Both the position numbers and the translations under genes were made by a program. From assembly GCA_013399895.1 (NCBI GenBank), contig VXBA01003725.1:124001-188000 (forward strand): 64,000 nt of DNA. Reading direction: 5' to 3'. This document shows, piece after piece, positions 52,438 through 64,000 of the stretch (positions are counted from its first letter, which is position 1; the number at the start of each line of letters is the position of its first letter). The DNA is from Serilophus lunatus. Lineage: Eukaryota; Chordata; Aves; Passeriformes; Eurylaimidae. The notes below the pieces were generated by a model. That model was not told where the DNA came from, made no database searches, and saw nothing but the letters and a program-made list of their open reading frames with translations.

Positions 52438-55400
52438 GTGTAATTGTGTATAGTTCTATATTTTCACCTATTACACATGAACTCCATCTCTATAATTATA
52501 ACATTAGTACTGGTCACTTGAGTTGAAGTATTGTTAAAAGAGATCCAGAAATTATGAAAATGTATGCTCTTAGCCTTGCTGCTTTGTGAAATAAAATGCA
52601 AGAAAAGGGTTAGGTCACACTTTTTATAAATAATCTTCACTTTTAGCAATTATGCCATGGAATATGTATTGGACTTCTCATTCTTTCAGGAGAAGAAAAA
52701 AAAGTCTTCCTGAGCCCTTAATTTAGACATAGGCTTTTAAATACACTGCACTTACTGAAAGAGCCTGCTGGATCACATGAGCTGCCAGCAGAAGAAGCTC
52801 TTCTTCTTCATGGTATTAGACCATGTCTGAGGGTTGCTGTGTAACTCTAAAGAGCAAGGCCAGTGCAGGATCCTTGATCTGAGATGACTAAGATGCAGGG
52901 AATTCCTCCAGGGAATACTTTTATTGCTACTCTCCTCTTGCCTCCCTCCTCCAGAGATAAGAAACCTGAGAGACTCATTTGCCTTCACATTTTAAAGTAT
53001 CACTGCCTCATCCATCTCCCTATGCTCTTCACTTTCACCACCTTTGGGCAAGAGGTACCCTAGGAACAGCTCTTGTCAGCCATGAATGAAGGAACAAGAC
53101 GGCAGGGGCAGGATCTGGTAGGCACCTCTCCCCCTTTGCCAGGCTTGAGAAGTGTAAAACCTTCTCCATCGTCCCGTCTTCCACACTCTGAGCCCTACAG
53201 TGAGGAAACTAACCATGAAACCAAAGCATCCTCATGTGGGAATAACACTGTTGCCAACTTCTGGGATTTTATTGCAATTTCACAACTTTGGAGTAGTTCT
53301 ATAGTCACAGCTCCTGGAATAATGATATTACAATAAATCCTACTTATCAATTTTAAAGAAAGTTTTTTTATTTTTTGGTGATGGAGAAAAAGGCCTTCCC
53401 ATGTGAAGGGAGTCCAAGGTAAGGAACCAGAATGTCAATAAAAAAACGCTAAAGCATGACTATTATTATTATTTAATCATCAGATTACTAGAGGAGGAAG
53501 TTTTTTAGTGTTTTTAGAGATGGGAAGAGTAAAATGGGAGAAGAAGGATTTCTTCCTTTTTCTGAATGTCACAGCTACTGTTTAAATGACTAAATTAATT
53601 AACCATATTTGAGGGTAGCAGGATCCATTCTGGACGTGAAAGGGTTGTGACTCCAGAGGAGAAAAAAAAATTAAAAAGGAAATCAAGGAAAGGGCAAAAA
53701 GAAACAAAGAACATATAATTTTATTCCATATTTTTGTTTCAAAAAGAGCAAAGAGCAAATTCGGGTCTGCACCTTCATTAGGTGTGCACAAATATACCAG
53801 GTTCATTAATGACTATGAAAATACTGTCTGTCTTGATTATGGAGTGTTTCCCTGTCAGAAACAACAATTTTACAGTCTTTTGGGTTTTGTCATGTACTAC
53901 TTAGGTATTTTCCACTCCTAAAATAATTTCCTGCAGAGGAAATGTTATTGTTCTCATTCAAGTAGCATTTTTTAGCAACTGTTATTGTTTCCTAGCAGCA
54001 ATTCTGTGTTTTGGGACAGAACCAAATTGTCTACTTTAAATTCCATCTCTTCTACAATTTCTCCAGCATTGCTTATGAGATAGCAATTTCACAGCCCATA
54101 ATCCAGAAAGATTATAATAGAATCTACAAAAGAGTTTGTGCTGCATTTATATCAAATTACAGGTTGATAGCACTGCTTCTTCTGCTCATTTGAATCATCT
54201 GGTACCAAGAGATTTCCTTGCTTTCACAGGCTAGCTTGATTTTAGAGGTTAATTAGTGCTGAATTGAGCATACCTATAGCTCTAAACACTATCTTTCTAC
54301 TTTTGTGTAGGCTATGAATCATTACCTATAAATCTCTATGTAACCCTCATACATCTTGGGGAGGACTACCATGATGATGGCACTCACAGAAGCAGATATT
54401 AACCACTGAAATCTAATTTCTTTATTTGAAATTAAATATGTATGAGAAATAACCATAACACAGTTCCAGATAACTGGACTCTTAAGTACATTCCAGTATT
54501 GTTCTCTGGAGACAGTGTTGCATGTCACTGGCACAGATAAAATCAGTCATAGTATTTAAAGATGTTTTTGTTGCACATGTCTGTGTATGTGGGCTTGCAA
54601 GCAATTGAATCTTTTAAAAAAAACAATTTTTTTTAATGTCACAGTGAAGTTTACAGTGGTGAGATCATAAGACATCAAAGTATTTTAACTGATGCAAACC
54701 CCATTCTGAGTACAACAATCATTGATTGTACTATGTGCCTCCATTGACAGTCCAACACCACCATCACATATTCTGTGTCCTATTGTTCCAGTCTGCCCTG
54801 GCACTTGTTTGCATTTTTTTCCACCAAAAGTTTTTAAAAATTATTGAGAAACGCAAAATCAATTCAAGTCCAATGAAGTCAGTCTGGACTTGTACATGTC
54901 CAGTGCAGAAAGGTGCTAAAAGAGAAACTTGGAGACTAGTTCTTTACTGAATAGCATAATTCTGCCTTATATTGTATGTAACTCTTTTAGAGCTTTGACT
55001 AATCAAATATGTCAAATTTCCAAATGAAAAAGAATATAATTGGAGGCCTCAGATTCATAGGCAGAGTAGACCTTCAGTAATTTAGGGTCATTACTCATTG
55101 GCATAAAGAAAAGGTTTTCAGGAAAATACAACAGATCACTTCAGATACTTTACACTCTAGTTATATATTTTGACTGAACTGACGAATTTTTCTTACCTAG
55201 CCAGACAGCTTAGCCAGTTGGCACACTATCGTAAATAGCATCACGATATAAGTAATTTTCCTGGCAGCTGGCCCTGAAAGATATTGTGGGAAATGGTATT
55301 TTTGCTTCCGTTTAATCTCCTTCTCAATGATTTGTTACCTAATTTAGCTCATCACTTAGAAATAGAAAACTGAGCTTTTTGCATTTAATGGAGATGCTCT

Positions 55401-55865
55401 TTTCTCCAGACAGGAATTTCTGCAAGCCACATATCTTTCCAAAGAGATACCTTTGTATTGTCCACCTTGAAGTCATGGCAGAGGACAAAAGGTCAGGAAA
55501 ATAAATCATGTGCCTACAGAAGTTAGCTGGATCCGGAGCCTATCCAGAGCTTTCAGTCAAGCTGGCAGTTCTCTGCCTTGGCCCTCACTGCTGAGGCTTC
55601 AAGACCAAGCTTATAATTAACTGTGAAAAACTAACCAGAATTAAAACATAATTCAAAAGAAACAATTGCTTAAACATATGGCCAGAGTTTTCTTACAGTT
55701 TCAAAATTATGACTCAGGTAAGATTTCTCAAGCCTGTTACTGAAGAGAAGAAATTTCAAATATTGCCATTAATACAGATAAATTTAATTAACCAGAGTAA
55801 TAACTCCTGAAGCATCCCTTGAAACAGGTGTCTTAGGCTCTTCCTTTTCACCCTTATCCATAAAT

Positions 55866-55900
55866 GGCGCCTAACACCTTGTTGCTTAGTGTTAGGGGCC
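55866..55900. repeat. Near-perfect 12-bp hairpin
   Basis: The arm 'ggcgcctaacac' (55866-55877) pairs with 'gtgttaggggcc' (55889-55900) with one mismatch, around an 11-base loop. It is a GC-rich island in AT-rich sequence and was not recognised as part of a known repeat. Confidence 0.8.
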
Positions 55901-58900
55901 CCTGTTATACTACAGACATTACCAGACACCTGTGTTTCTCTGGGTTTGGTACTTGTCCACTGATCTCTCCTTGGTTTAAAAGGAGAGCAAAATTATATTT
56001 CCAGTTTTCCTAGGAGAGTATTAGACAGTGAAAATGTTCATTATATTGTGATCTCCAGGGAGAGTAGTTATTTACTGGATGCAAGCACCTTTGTTTCCTG
56101 AGGTATTGTAGTCTGAGAAGATGCTATAGTACAATATTTATCCTTTCTGCAAGATGTTACATAACATTTACATTTTTTAAAATTTGCATTCTAAAAATGT
56201 ATTACAAATGTGCATGTATTCTTCTTAATTAAGAGGCGGTGTGCAATATAAATGGATAAACTTAACCCAAGATGTAGCTACAATATAATTTAAGATTTTC
56301 ATGCAGTATTACTTGAACACAAGTTCCTAAGAGGTAAAATATGAACTCCTACTCTATATCAGCAATGTTCCTAAACAGAGGAACATTTGTATTTTTTTAG
56401 CTTTGAAAAGATTTCCAAATAGAAAAACCATGCAATTTTCCCAATTTGCCATCATTATATGTCTTTCTCAGAGCTTTTTATTTTCTCTGTGTCTACCCAT
56501 GCATTTTCTTTGGGTTTTTAGTGGTTCCCTCAGGGCAGGACCAATTATTTATGACACACTTGTCCATGTTAAATTTATTTGGGTAAACCGTTCCTATGGA
56601 AACTGCTGTTTTCAAACAGGCTTGTATTAACTGCAAACAATATGATTACATCTACAATAGAGAATATATCTTTTATTATCAGACATATTCTAATAACTTT
56701 GACAACCAAGTAATTTGCACAGAGGAACAAAACGATTTATATCCTATGATATGATCAAGTGGATATTTAGCTGTCATCTGGTCAGTACAGGAATTCAGAG
56801 TAACTCAGTTCATTTTACCAATCTCCAATTTGAAGGTCTCTCAAAATTTTAAACCAAAGCTTTTAAAATTACCAGTCAAAAGCCTGTACTAGAATGCAAT
56901 GAAAGACCAGCAAGTGCCTTATGTAAAAATAAAACATATAAGGTTTTTATTTCAGAAATGTCAAATTTCATGTGTATAACATACCCACACTGCAAGGCTT
57001 TGGTACTAGAAGCAGATTGACAGGTCAAGATGCTGCAGACACTTGATTTCTGTGGCTTTAGGAGCAAGCTCTTATAATTATGTTTTGTCTTTGTGATGTC
57101 TTGTAATTTGTTCTCTTCTTACCTTACCTCCTGCTTATCTTCTGGTCTTTGCAGTCCTTCAGAAAAAATTAAACATAGAGCAGTTGCAGCAAAGCTCACC
57201 TGAGCGGGTTTATTTAAAAAGAAAAATAATGATTTTCATCTGCCTGAACAAAAAATTTGCCACTAAAAAAAAATAATTTAAGAACCTACTTCATTAATTG
57301 CCTTGGTGGTATTATTAGAGTCTTAGAACTGTAAGACCTAGTAGTAATCTAGTCAGGAACATGGCAGGGCAGGTCTCATACCAACATCCCAGTCCTCCAG
57401 TTTGGACTCTCTTTGGTCCTCTGCAGAAGTTAATGACGTTAATACAAAGGCCTCTGCTAGCTGGCTTTGCACAGGCAGGCTTGTAGCACATGTCTTCTGA
57501 GTCACCTTCTTCACAGACATTCAGAAAAAATAACTTCCATGGGTTCCTTGTGCCCAAGCGGCCCTTCAATTATTTAAGTGATTAGCCAAGAGCACTTTAT
57601 TTTTAAAAAGGAACTAATTCAGCCGGGGTCTGAAAAAACTCCAAGGCCACAATGTGTAAAGGAAATAAAATGTGAACTCAAGTTGGAGAGCTTTCACAGT
57701 CCAAGATAAGGTGCCTGCAGGACTACCAGGAAAAATAAAACCTCACTTTACTATATTGGACCTCCTGAGTACATTAGCACATGTATATGAAAGAAGAAAT
57801 CTGTATAAATCTATTTGTCTATTAAACTGCTAGAATGCAACATGGCCAACACAAGAATTAAAAAAATTGTGAACTAGATCATCAAACACAATGACTGCTC
57901 ATTTTTTATGAATCATCTCATGAGATTGATTAGAACTGCTCGGGATTTGGGGCCTTTATAAAGAATTACTTTCAACCTCCTTTTTATGTAGTTTAAGATC
58001 GGTACAAACCTGTCAAGTTCAAGGAGCTTGCTTCTTATCCTGAATGGGCCTGAAAGCTCTTCCAGAATTGTCTAAACTAAGGAAAATAATGTGTTAAAAT
58101 TAGCCTGTCTTTCAGATCTGAGGATGTTTTCCAGTGGCTGGAGAAAACCTAAATAATTTAAAATTATGTAAATCTAGAATATACTATATATAATGGAATA
58201 TATAAAACGTAAAATAATTTTGCAAGTAGCAAAGTAACTTCTATTCCCAAGGGGCAATGGAGAAGGTCTTACCTTAATAGAAGCAGCTGGGAACTGTCCA
58301 GTCTATAAGGATATTGGAAATGTCTCAACCCAGTTGTATGAGATGTGATTTTTGTTGTCATGCATTGCTTTTAAAAATGGAATTATTTCAGCTGTGGTGG
58401 TCAGTGCTTTTGCTTAGACTCACCCTTTGTGCAGCCTGAACTGGCTCCATCTGGCTCCTACTTTAGGATTGGATTTAGATGCCTTCTACTACCTTCTGAA
58501 TACCATGATGTTTCACTGAGCTGCTAGAGGCAGCATGTCTTCTGTATTGTGGCAGAGTGCTTTCCTAGGGTTTATCAGTCCATTTTCAGGAAGAACTTGC
58601 TCATTTCAATATGAGAATGAAACATGCATTGGTTTCTTTTTCACACTCCCATCCCACAAGCACGAGGCTAAAAGATCTAATTGGAGAAAACACAGGACTT
58701 TCTATCCCCGTATCATGATAATCTTCACCTTTTAACTTCTTACAGATTGCTGACCTCCCTCTCAACTAAAAAAACCCACAGAAAACACTTTATTTACTTT
58801 ACTGGAAAAATATCCATAGTGACCCGCAGGCCCATAACTGAATTAATCTCTTCAATTTATATTCCCTCCTTCTTTGATTTTGATTGTGTTTTCTAGTTTT

Positions 58901-59381
58901 CCAAAACATGGTCCACTATGTCCCTATGAGAATCTTTATTTTCAACGCTTTGTGGCAACACTGGAAAAAAATAACAGCTCAGCATCTAGAAGGCAGATGG
59001 ACTAATTTTCATAATAAATGACATATATTCTCACACTAATGGTTGTTGGGTAAGTAATAATTTTTAATATTTACTGTGACAAGAGCTTCCTGAGTCAGAC
59101 TTTCAGCTACATGAAAACTGGAAGAAAAAACATATTTAGATATGTATACATCGCAGATAAAAGCTTCTCTGCCAGCTGTGATTGTAAGGCACAGAAATGA
59201 AAAGTATTAGCAAAACCACGGCTCTGAAACTTGCTGAAGACAGGGGGGTTCCAGAAAAGCCAACGACTCTACTCTTTTTGTGTTGTTTGATGTGATATTT
59301 ATTGGTTTATTTCAAAGTCAATGCAGGGAATTTTTGAAAATCTTACTCTTCACCTACTTCAACAGATTTATATTCTCCATT

Positions 59382-59402
59382 AAAAAAAAAAAAAAAAAAA
59401 AA
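59382..59402 (+). repeat. Poly-A run (21)
   Basis: Twenty-one consecutive A, followed by 'gcttaaag'. No retrocopied gene was recognised upstream. Confidence 0.95.
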
Positions 59403-61134
59403 GCTTAAAGAAAGTGGAGGTTTGAAAGTCTAAACACCATTTTTAATCCCTAAATGCATCATCAAATATTGTAGCTGTTCAGTTGCTAAACCTCACACTA
59501 CTGCCATTTAAAGAGCGAATAGCTCATTTTTCATCAGCACTTTCTCCAGCAACCGCACTTCTGCCTTTGAACAATTACACAAAACCAAAATACTGCACAA
59601 ATTGTCAGCAGCAATATTTATCTCATGATTCACAGAGCAGCATTTTTAAGCTTTTGTCTTATGCAGCCTTGATCCTCTCAGCCTGCTCTGAGTGTTTGGA
59701 CTTTCCATGCATCTCCACCTGAGTAGAACCCTGGCAGCAAAATGCAGCCGTGGGGTTCCTTAAGCCTATCAGAAAAACCCTCCTGCTCAGCAGCAAGCAG
59801 AAGGCACTGGAGCCTGTTGCTCAGGGACATTCCTTTGCCCAGTCAGCAGCTGGGACCTGAACACAGAAACCATCCCTTGAGACGTTAGTCCTGCTCGCAA
59901 GGTGAATGGTTAGATTACATCTCTCTCCTCTTTGTTAATATATCTCTGTGTTCACTGAAGAATGGATGAGTATCTGAGTATCTAAGCATCCCAGGTAAAT
60001 ATGAAAGCCATTGTGTTTTTGAAACACTGTCAGTTACTATCTACCTAATGAATCTTTAAATATGTGCCTGAGGGAAGGAGGTCAACAACCACTGTTCTTC
60101 TTTTTCTGGGCAATTAAAAAAAAATAAGATTGACTAAGACACTTCAGTCAAAGAAGGGGTTCATGATTGTAAAAAAGACATATTTTTATTTGGTCCGAAA
60201 TGAAACCTAGAAATTTTGGAGGAAAAATCATTCTTCTACAATTTACCTATGGGTAAACCACCTGATTCTGCAGCCACCTTGATGGCTTCTGTGTTGGCTT
60301 CTACAATCACACATGTCTCTCCAAGCAATAGATGGGGTGCCAAATCTGTGGTTACAAATTCCCCTCTGAGCAGACTGGGGCCAAAATTTTGAACATCTCA
60401 GTGCTCAGTAGTGCAATATCTAATCCTCCCTTGCAAACCTTGTATTTCTGTAGTTATCATACTGAATCAAAAGGAGTGGCTAAATCTTCTTATATGATAA
60501 AATAAAGCTTTGAATAAAACAGGAGTGTTATTAAAACTGAGACTCTGAAAAGAGATCAACAGACATGCCTTTCTTTCCTTGTAGAGGAAAATTAGCAGAG
60601 AAGTTAATATTGATGCTTCTAACATCATATTTCAAGGCCCAAGTATCTGATGAGAGAAAAAGAAAAAAAATTTACTACACACATACGCACAAAAGAAAAA
60701 TGACTCAGAGAATGGAATAAATATCTCTATTTTTAGAAAACTGATTGTTTCATTGAGGTGACACTCTGGCTTTGTTTCAAGTACATATCAGCCTAATAAA
60801 AGTTAAATTTTCGAATATTTGAACATTCAAGTGTTTTAATATTCAGGATTATACAAATCTAACATATGCACCAACATTTTTCATTTATTTTTTCTGTATT
60901 AAGAGAATGAAATTAGTTCTCTGCAGAATTAGACCAGACTGAAAAGCTTTATTTCCAACAGGAATATATCCTTTAGAGTCTTGTCTGCTATAATGTGATA
61001 TCAGTACCTTATAACATCTTTATGCCATCACAAACACATGAAAACCTTGGATTCACATAGCAAAGGCATTTGTGAGGAAGAACAGACTCCCATGGCTGCT
61101 TGCAATCTTCATCAAAAATGCAGAGAGGTTATAA

Positions 61135-61355
61135 AATCACAGAATATACTGAGCTGGAAGGGACCAGCAAGGATCACTGAGCCCAACTCGTGTCCCTTTG
61201 CAGGACTAGGACACTCCAAGAATCACACCACGTGCCTCAGAGCATTGTCCAAACACTTGTTGAACTCAGGCTTGGTGCTGTGACCACTACCCTGGGGAGC
61301 CTGTTCAAGTGCTCAACCACCCTTTGCTCAACTCAACCTTCTCCTGATAGCCAGC
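61135..61355 (-). mobile_element. CR1 LINE fragment, first part (split by LTR)
   Basis: The reverse complement of a CR1 3' end begins 'aatcacagaatatactgagctggaagggacc'. It continues 'aagaatcacaccacgtgcctcagagcattgtcc', 'aacacttgttgaactcaggcttggtgctgtgacc' and 'ccctggggagcctgttcaagtgc', to '...cttctcctgatagccagc'. At that point it is interrupted by an LTR and resumes near 62504. It is a relatively well preserved copy, younger than the one at 41051. Confidence 0.93.
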
Positions 61356-62503
61356 TGTAGTGGCTTAACCCAGGCTGGATCCCAGGAGCCCAAACTACAG
61401 CCACTCTCTCTCTCCCTTCTGCAAACAGCAGAGGAGAGAAAATATAGCAAAAGGCTTTGTGAGTGGAGATAAGGACCATAAAAGATTTGTCACTAATCAC
61501 CATCACAGGCAAAACAGACTCCATGCAGGGATACAGGTTAAATTTGTTACTAACAAGATCAGAGCTAAAAAGTGAGAGACAATAGGAGACACCTTTCCCT
61601 CCACCCCCTCCTCCTTCACATTAAACCTCTTCTTCCTCAGCGGTGCAGGGAGATGGGCGGGGGAGCGGGAGGTATGTGTGTGTGACAGTCAGCTGTTGTT
61701 TACAGCCGCTGCTTAGGGAGAAGAGTCCTTCCAACTGCATTCCCGTGGGGTCCCTCCCACAGGAGACAGCTCTTCACAAACTTCCAATGTGAGTCTCTCT
61801 CTCTCACAGGAGACAGTCCCTCTCACGAACTGCTCGGGTGAGAGTCCATCCCATGGGCAGCAGCCCTTTAGACACTGCTTCCACATGGCTCACATTCCAC
61901 ACGGTGCAGTCCTTCAGGTGCAGCTGCTCCAGCGTGGGCCCCACAGGCCACAAATCTCAACAGGAAATCCTGCTCCAGCGTGGAGTCCTCTCCCCACGGG
62001 TCCTGCCAGGACGTGGCTCCAACATGGGTCTCCCACAGGCCACAACCTCCCTGCAACATCCACCTGCCCCAGCATGGCCTCCTCCACAGGCTGGAGGTGG
62101 GTCTCCGCACTCCTGGGGCCCCCCATGGGCTGCAGGGGCACAGCTGCTTCACCATGGGCTTCACCACAGGCTGTAGCTGGATCTCAGCTCCGGCACCAGG
62201 AGCATCTCCTCCCCCTCCTTCTGCACTGACCTTGGTGTCTGCATTGTTGTTCACATGTTCTCTCTCTGCACTTCTCCAGCAGCCATCTTCTTCTGAAACC
62301 CATTTTTTTCCTTCCTTCCTAAATATGTTATCACAGAGGAGTTCCTTTAACTGGTGATTGGCCTGGCCTTTGTCAGCAGCAGGCCCAGCCTGGAGCCAGC
62401 TGGCATTGGCTCTGCTGGACATGGGGAAACTTCCAGCAGCTTCTTGAAGAAATCTCTCCCTCAGCCTCCCCACTGCTATCAAAACCTGGCCACAGAAAAG
62501 CCA
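61356..62503 (-). mobile_element. ERVL-type solo LTR inserted in CR1, minus strand
   Basis: The left end is 'tgtagtggcttaacccaggctggat', then 'gagataagg', 'tcactaatcaccatcacaggcaaaacagactcc' and 'aaatttgttactaacaagatcagagc', the reverse complement of the family's 3' half. From about 61790 to 62180 come imperfect tandem units built on 'ctccagcgtgg...tcctccacaggctg'. The 5' part ('ggcctggcctttgtcagcagcaggccc', 'tatcaaaacctggccaca') ends at 62494-62503. It parallels the LTR at 4632 segment by segment. No retroviral genes are present. Open frames of up to 216 codons on both strands are by-products of the GC-rich tandem units. Confidence 0.85.
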
Positions 62504-62600
62504 ATATACCAACCTCAACCTCTCCCATACAACTTGTTTCCTCGAGTCCTGTCACTGGCCATGAGTGTGAAAATATTAGTTGCTATATTCCAGTTCACAC
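62504..62600 (-). mobile_element. CR1 LINE fragment, second part
   Basis: After the LTR the CR1 order resumes: 'ataccaacctcaacctctcccatacaactt', 'tcctgtcactggcc', then a diverged stretch to about 62600. The overlap with the first part is only about 6-10 bases ('ccagc' at 61351-61355 versus 'ccaac' at 62509-62513). This is what a target duplication within one original CR1 copy would leave. A few bases at the LTR/CR1 junction remain unassigned. Confidence 0.75.
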
Positions 62601-64000
62601 TGAAAGTTCAGGACAAGAGGAAACTGAATGCTCATTTCTTGTGCTGTTTGATCCAGTAATTTGTAATTTTTTGTCCTGAGTTTTCAAGTATCTTTCTTTT
62701 CCCATGAGAAATGATAAGGAAGTGTTTTACTTACAGCTGGTACAGGAATGATTACTAATTGTTTCTGCTGCACAATATGGAATCATCTCCCAGCAAATGC
62801 GTGCTGATGCTAACCAGCTAAAATTTTTGATACATATGCTTGGCACACTCCTTGGCTGCCAATCAGATTTTCAAGCCAGTCAAACTCCTTATTATGATCT
62901 CTGTGCAGAATTATTTATCTTCCTGTCTTCCCATTCATGTTTCCTATTCATCACTAAAACCAGGGTCTGATGGAGTCCAGTCTGATGGAGTGGAGTCCTG
63001 CTGAGAGATGAATGGAAATTTTTTGGGGAAGGAGAAATAAAACCCAGTAGGATTTTTATGGAACAGAGTTACAGATCAGATCTGGTTGAGCCTGAATTTC
63101 CTAGTTTCAGAGTATGCAACAAAACTCATCTACTTAAATATGTGCCAAACGGAAAGTAATGGAATCTGCCAGCAGCTTATTTTATTTCAACAAACTAGAA
63201 TAAAAGAACGAGAAAATTAAGATTTTCCTCCAAGAGGTACATTTGATATATTTTTAATATTATGAAAGACTTTGATGTTATCATGATAGGTGCTATGAAA
63301 TTCATCCATGTCCAGTTGCAGTATTATAAATAGGACTAATTTGGAGGCCTAGAGAATGAGCTTATTTTCATTGTTGTAAAGACAACATGAATACATCCAG
63401 CTCAGGTCCTTGCCAACCCCAGTCACTTGCAGCAGGAAGGGGATCCCAACTAGTAGGGGCTGAACAAGTGGGATGGGAAAGAAGATATCATGAATATAAT
63501 GCATGAAATGTAAAGAGCATTGCATAAAGATGGAGGAAGCAAGTACCTAGATAAGGATTCCCCTGGAAAAAAGGGAGAGGGGTGTCAAATGGGTTGGAGA
63601 GGCTGGTGTTGTTGATATTTTGGGTGGGATTGTTATCATATTCCAATAAGATGAATTTGGCTTAAAAACCATAGTGGGATGTGTACTATGAGAAGACAAT
63701 TTAGCCTTGATGGCAGTCAGATGAAGATGCAACAAGCTATGAATGTTCCACTTAACAGCAATTAATGTCTGCGTTAACATCTGACTGGAAGGTATACAAA
63801 TCTGCTTGATTTTGTCCCAAGGATTTTCTGAGTAGGATTTTAAAAATGCTGAAGCTCCTTCTAATTGCCACCTATAGGCATGACAGCACTATTTATACAG
63901 TGACATTTTTTCCCCCAGGAAGTCATTAATTAATAAAACTGTGCCAACCTTTCTATGCATTTCAGTATTCAGGCAAGCATTACAACATGGAGAAGTCTAA
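62601..64000. other. AT-rich non-coding sequence
   Basis: No gene or repeat was recognised. A short duplication of 'tctgatggagt' occurs near 62966-62990. The longest frame is 77 codons. Confidence 0.55.

Larger units (their letters stand above)
52438..61134. other. AT-rich non-coding sequence
   Basis: About 8.7 kb without a recognised gene. The longest frames (87 codons at 53073-53336 +, 84 codons at 57315-57569 -) carry no identifiable domain. Confidence 0.55.

Noticed and set aside
57315..57569. 84-codon cysteine-containing minus-strand frame
   Set aside because: No family recognised and no supporting start context; probably chance.
61868..62518. 216-codon minus-strand frame
   Set aside because: Generated by tandem units of an LTR; no gag, protease, polymerase or envelope features.

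Overview
This window looks like bird nuclear DNA, most likely a passerine songbird. It is AT-rich, and its recognisable repeats are short 5'-truncated CR1 LINE copies ending in the avian 'ATTCTATGATTCTRTGATC'-type 3' tail, plus several solo endogenous-retrovirus LTRs of avian ERVL/ERVK type. No operons, bacterial signals or RNA genes are visible. No protein-coding gene can be called with confidence. Most long open frames lie inside GC-rich LTRs or a (TTTC)n microsatellite and are by-products of composition. All family assignments were made by eye against remembered consensus sequences, so boundaries are approximate unless stated.

Layout. 1-3956: AT-rich unique sequence with one CR1 tail at about 1400. 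3957-10132: a dense LTR block with at least four and probably five LTRs in both orientations (about 3957-4610, 4632-5696, 6860-7560, 7607-9066, 9600-10132). 10133-27744: almost repeat-free AT-rich DNA with a few homopolymer runs. 27745-28978: a well-bounded, CpG-rich solo LTR with a likely 5-bp target duplication. 31408-32010: the longest CR1 fragment. 34709 to about 36150: another CpG-rich LTR of the same group, containing a 71-base assembly gap (35159-35229). 37322-37597: a long interrupted (TTTC)n tract. 41051-41241: an old CR1 fragment. 43183-44882: a weak but intriguing run of exon-like segments on the + strand. 51511-52437: a plus-strand LTR with internal GT and TA expansions. 61135-62600: a CR1 split by a minus-strand LTR.

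Interpretation. The window is best read as intergenic or deep-intronic DNA shaped by retroelement insertion. Most LTR copies sit on the minus strand. If there is a host transcript, this fits a gene running on the + strand, the same strand as the exon-like segments. That link is inference only. No novel defence, mobile or regulatory system could be demonstrated. The most informative items are the nested LTR-in-CR1 insertion, the CpG-rich LTR trio, three compact perfect or near-perfect hairpins outside known repeats, and the exon-like chain.
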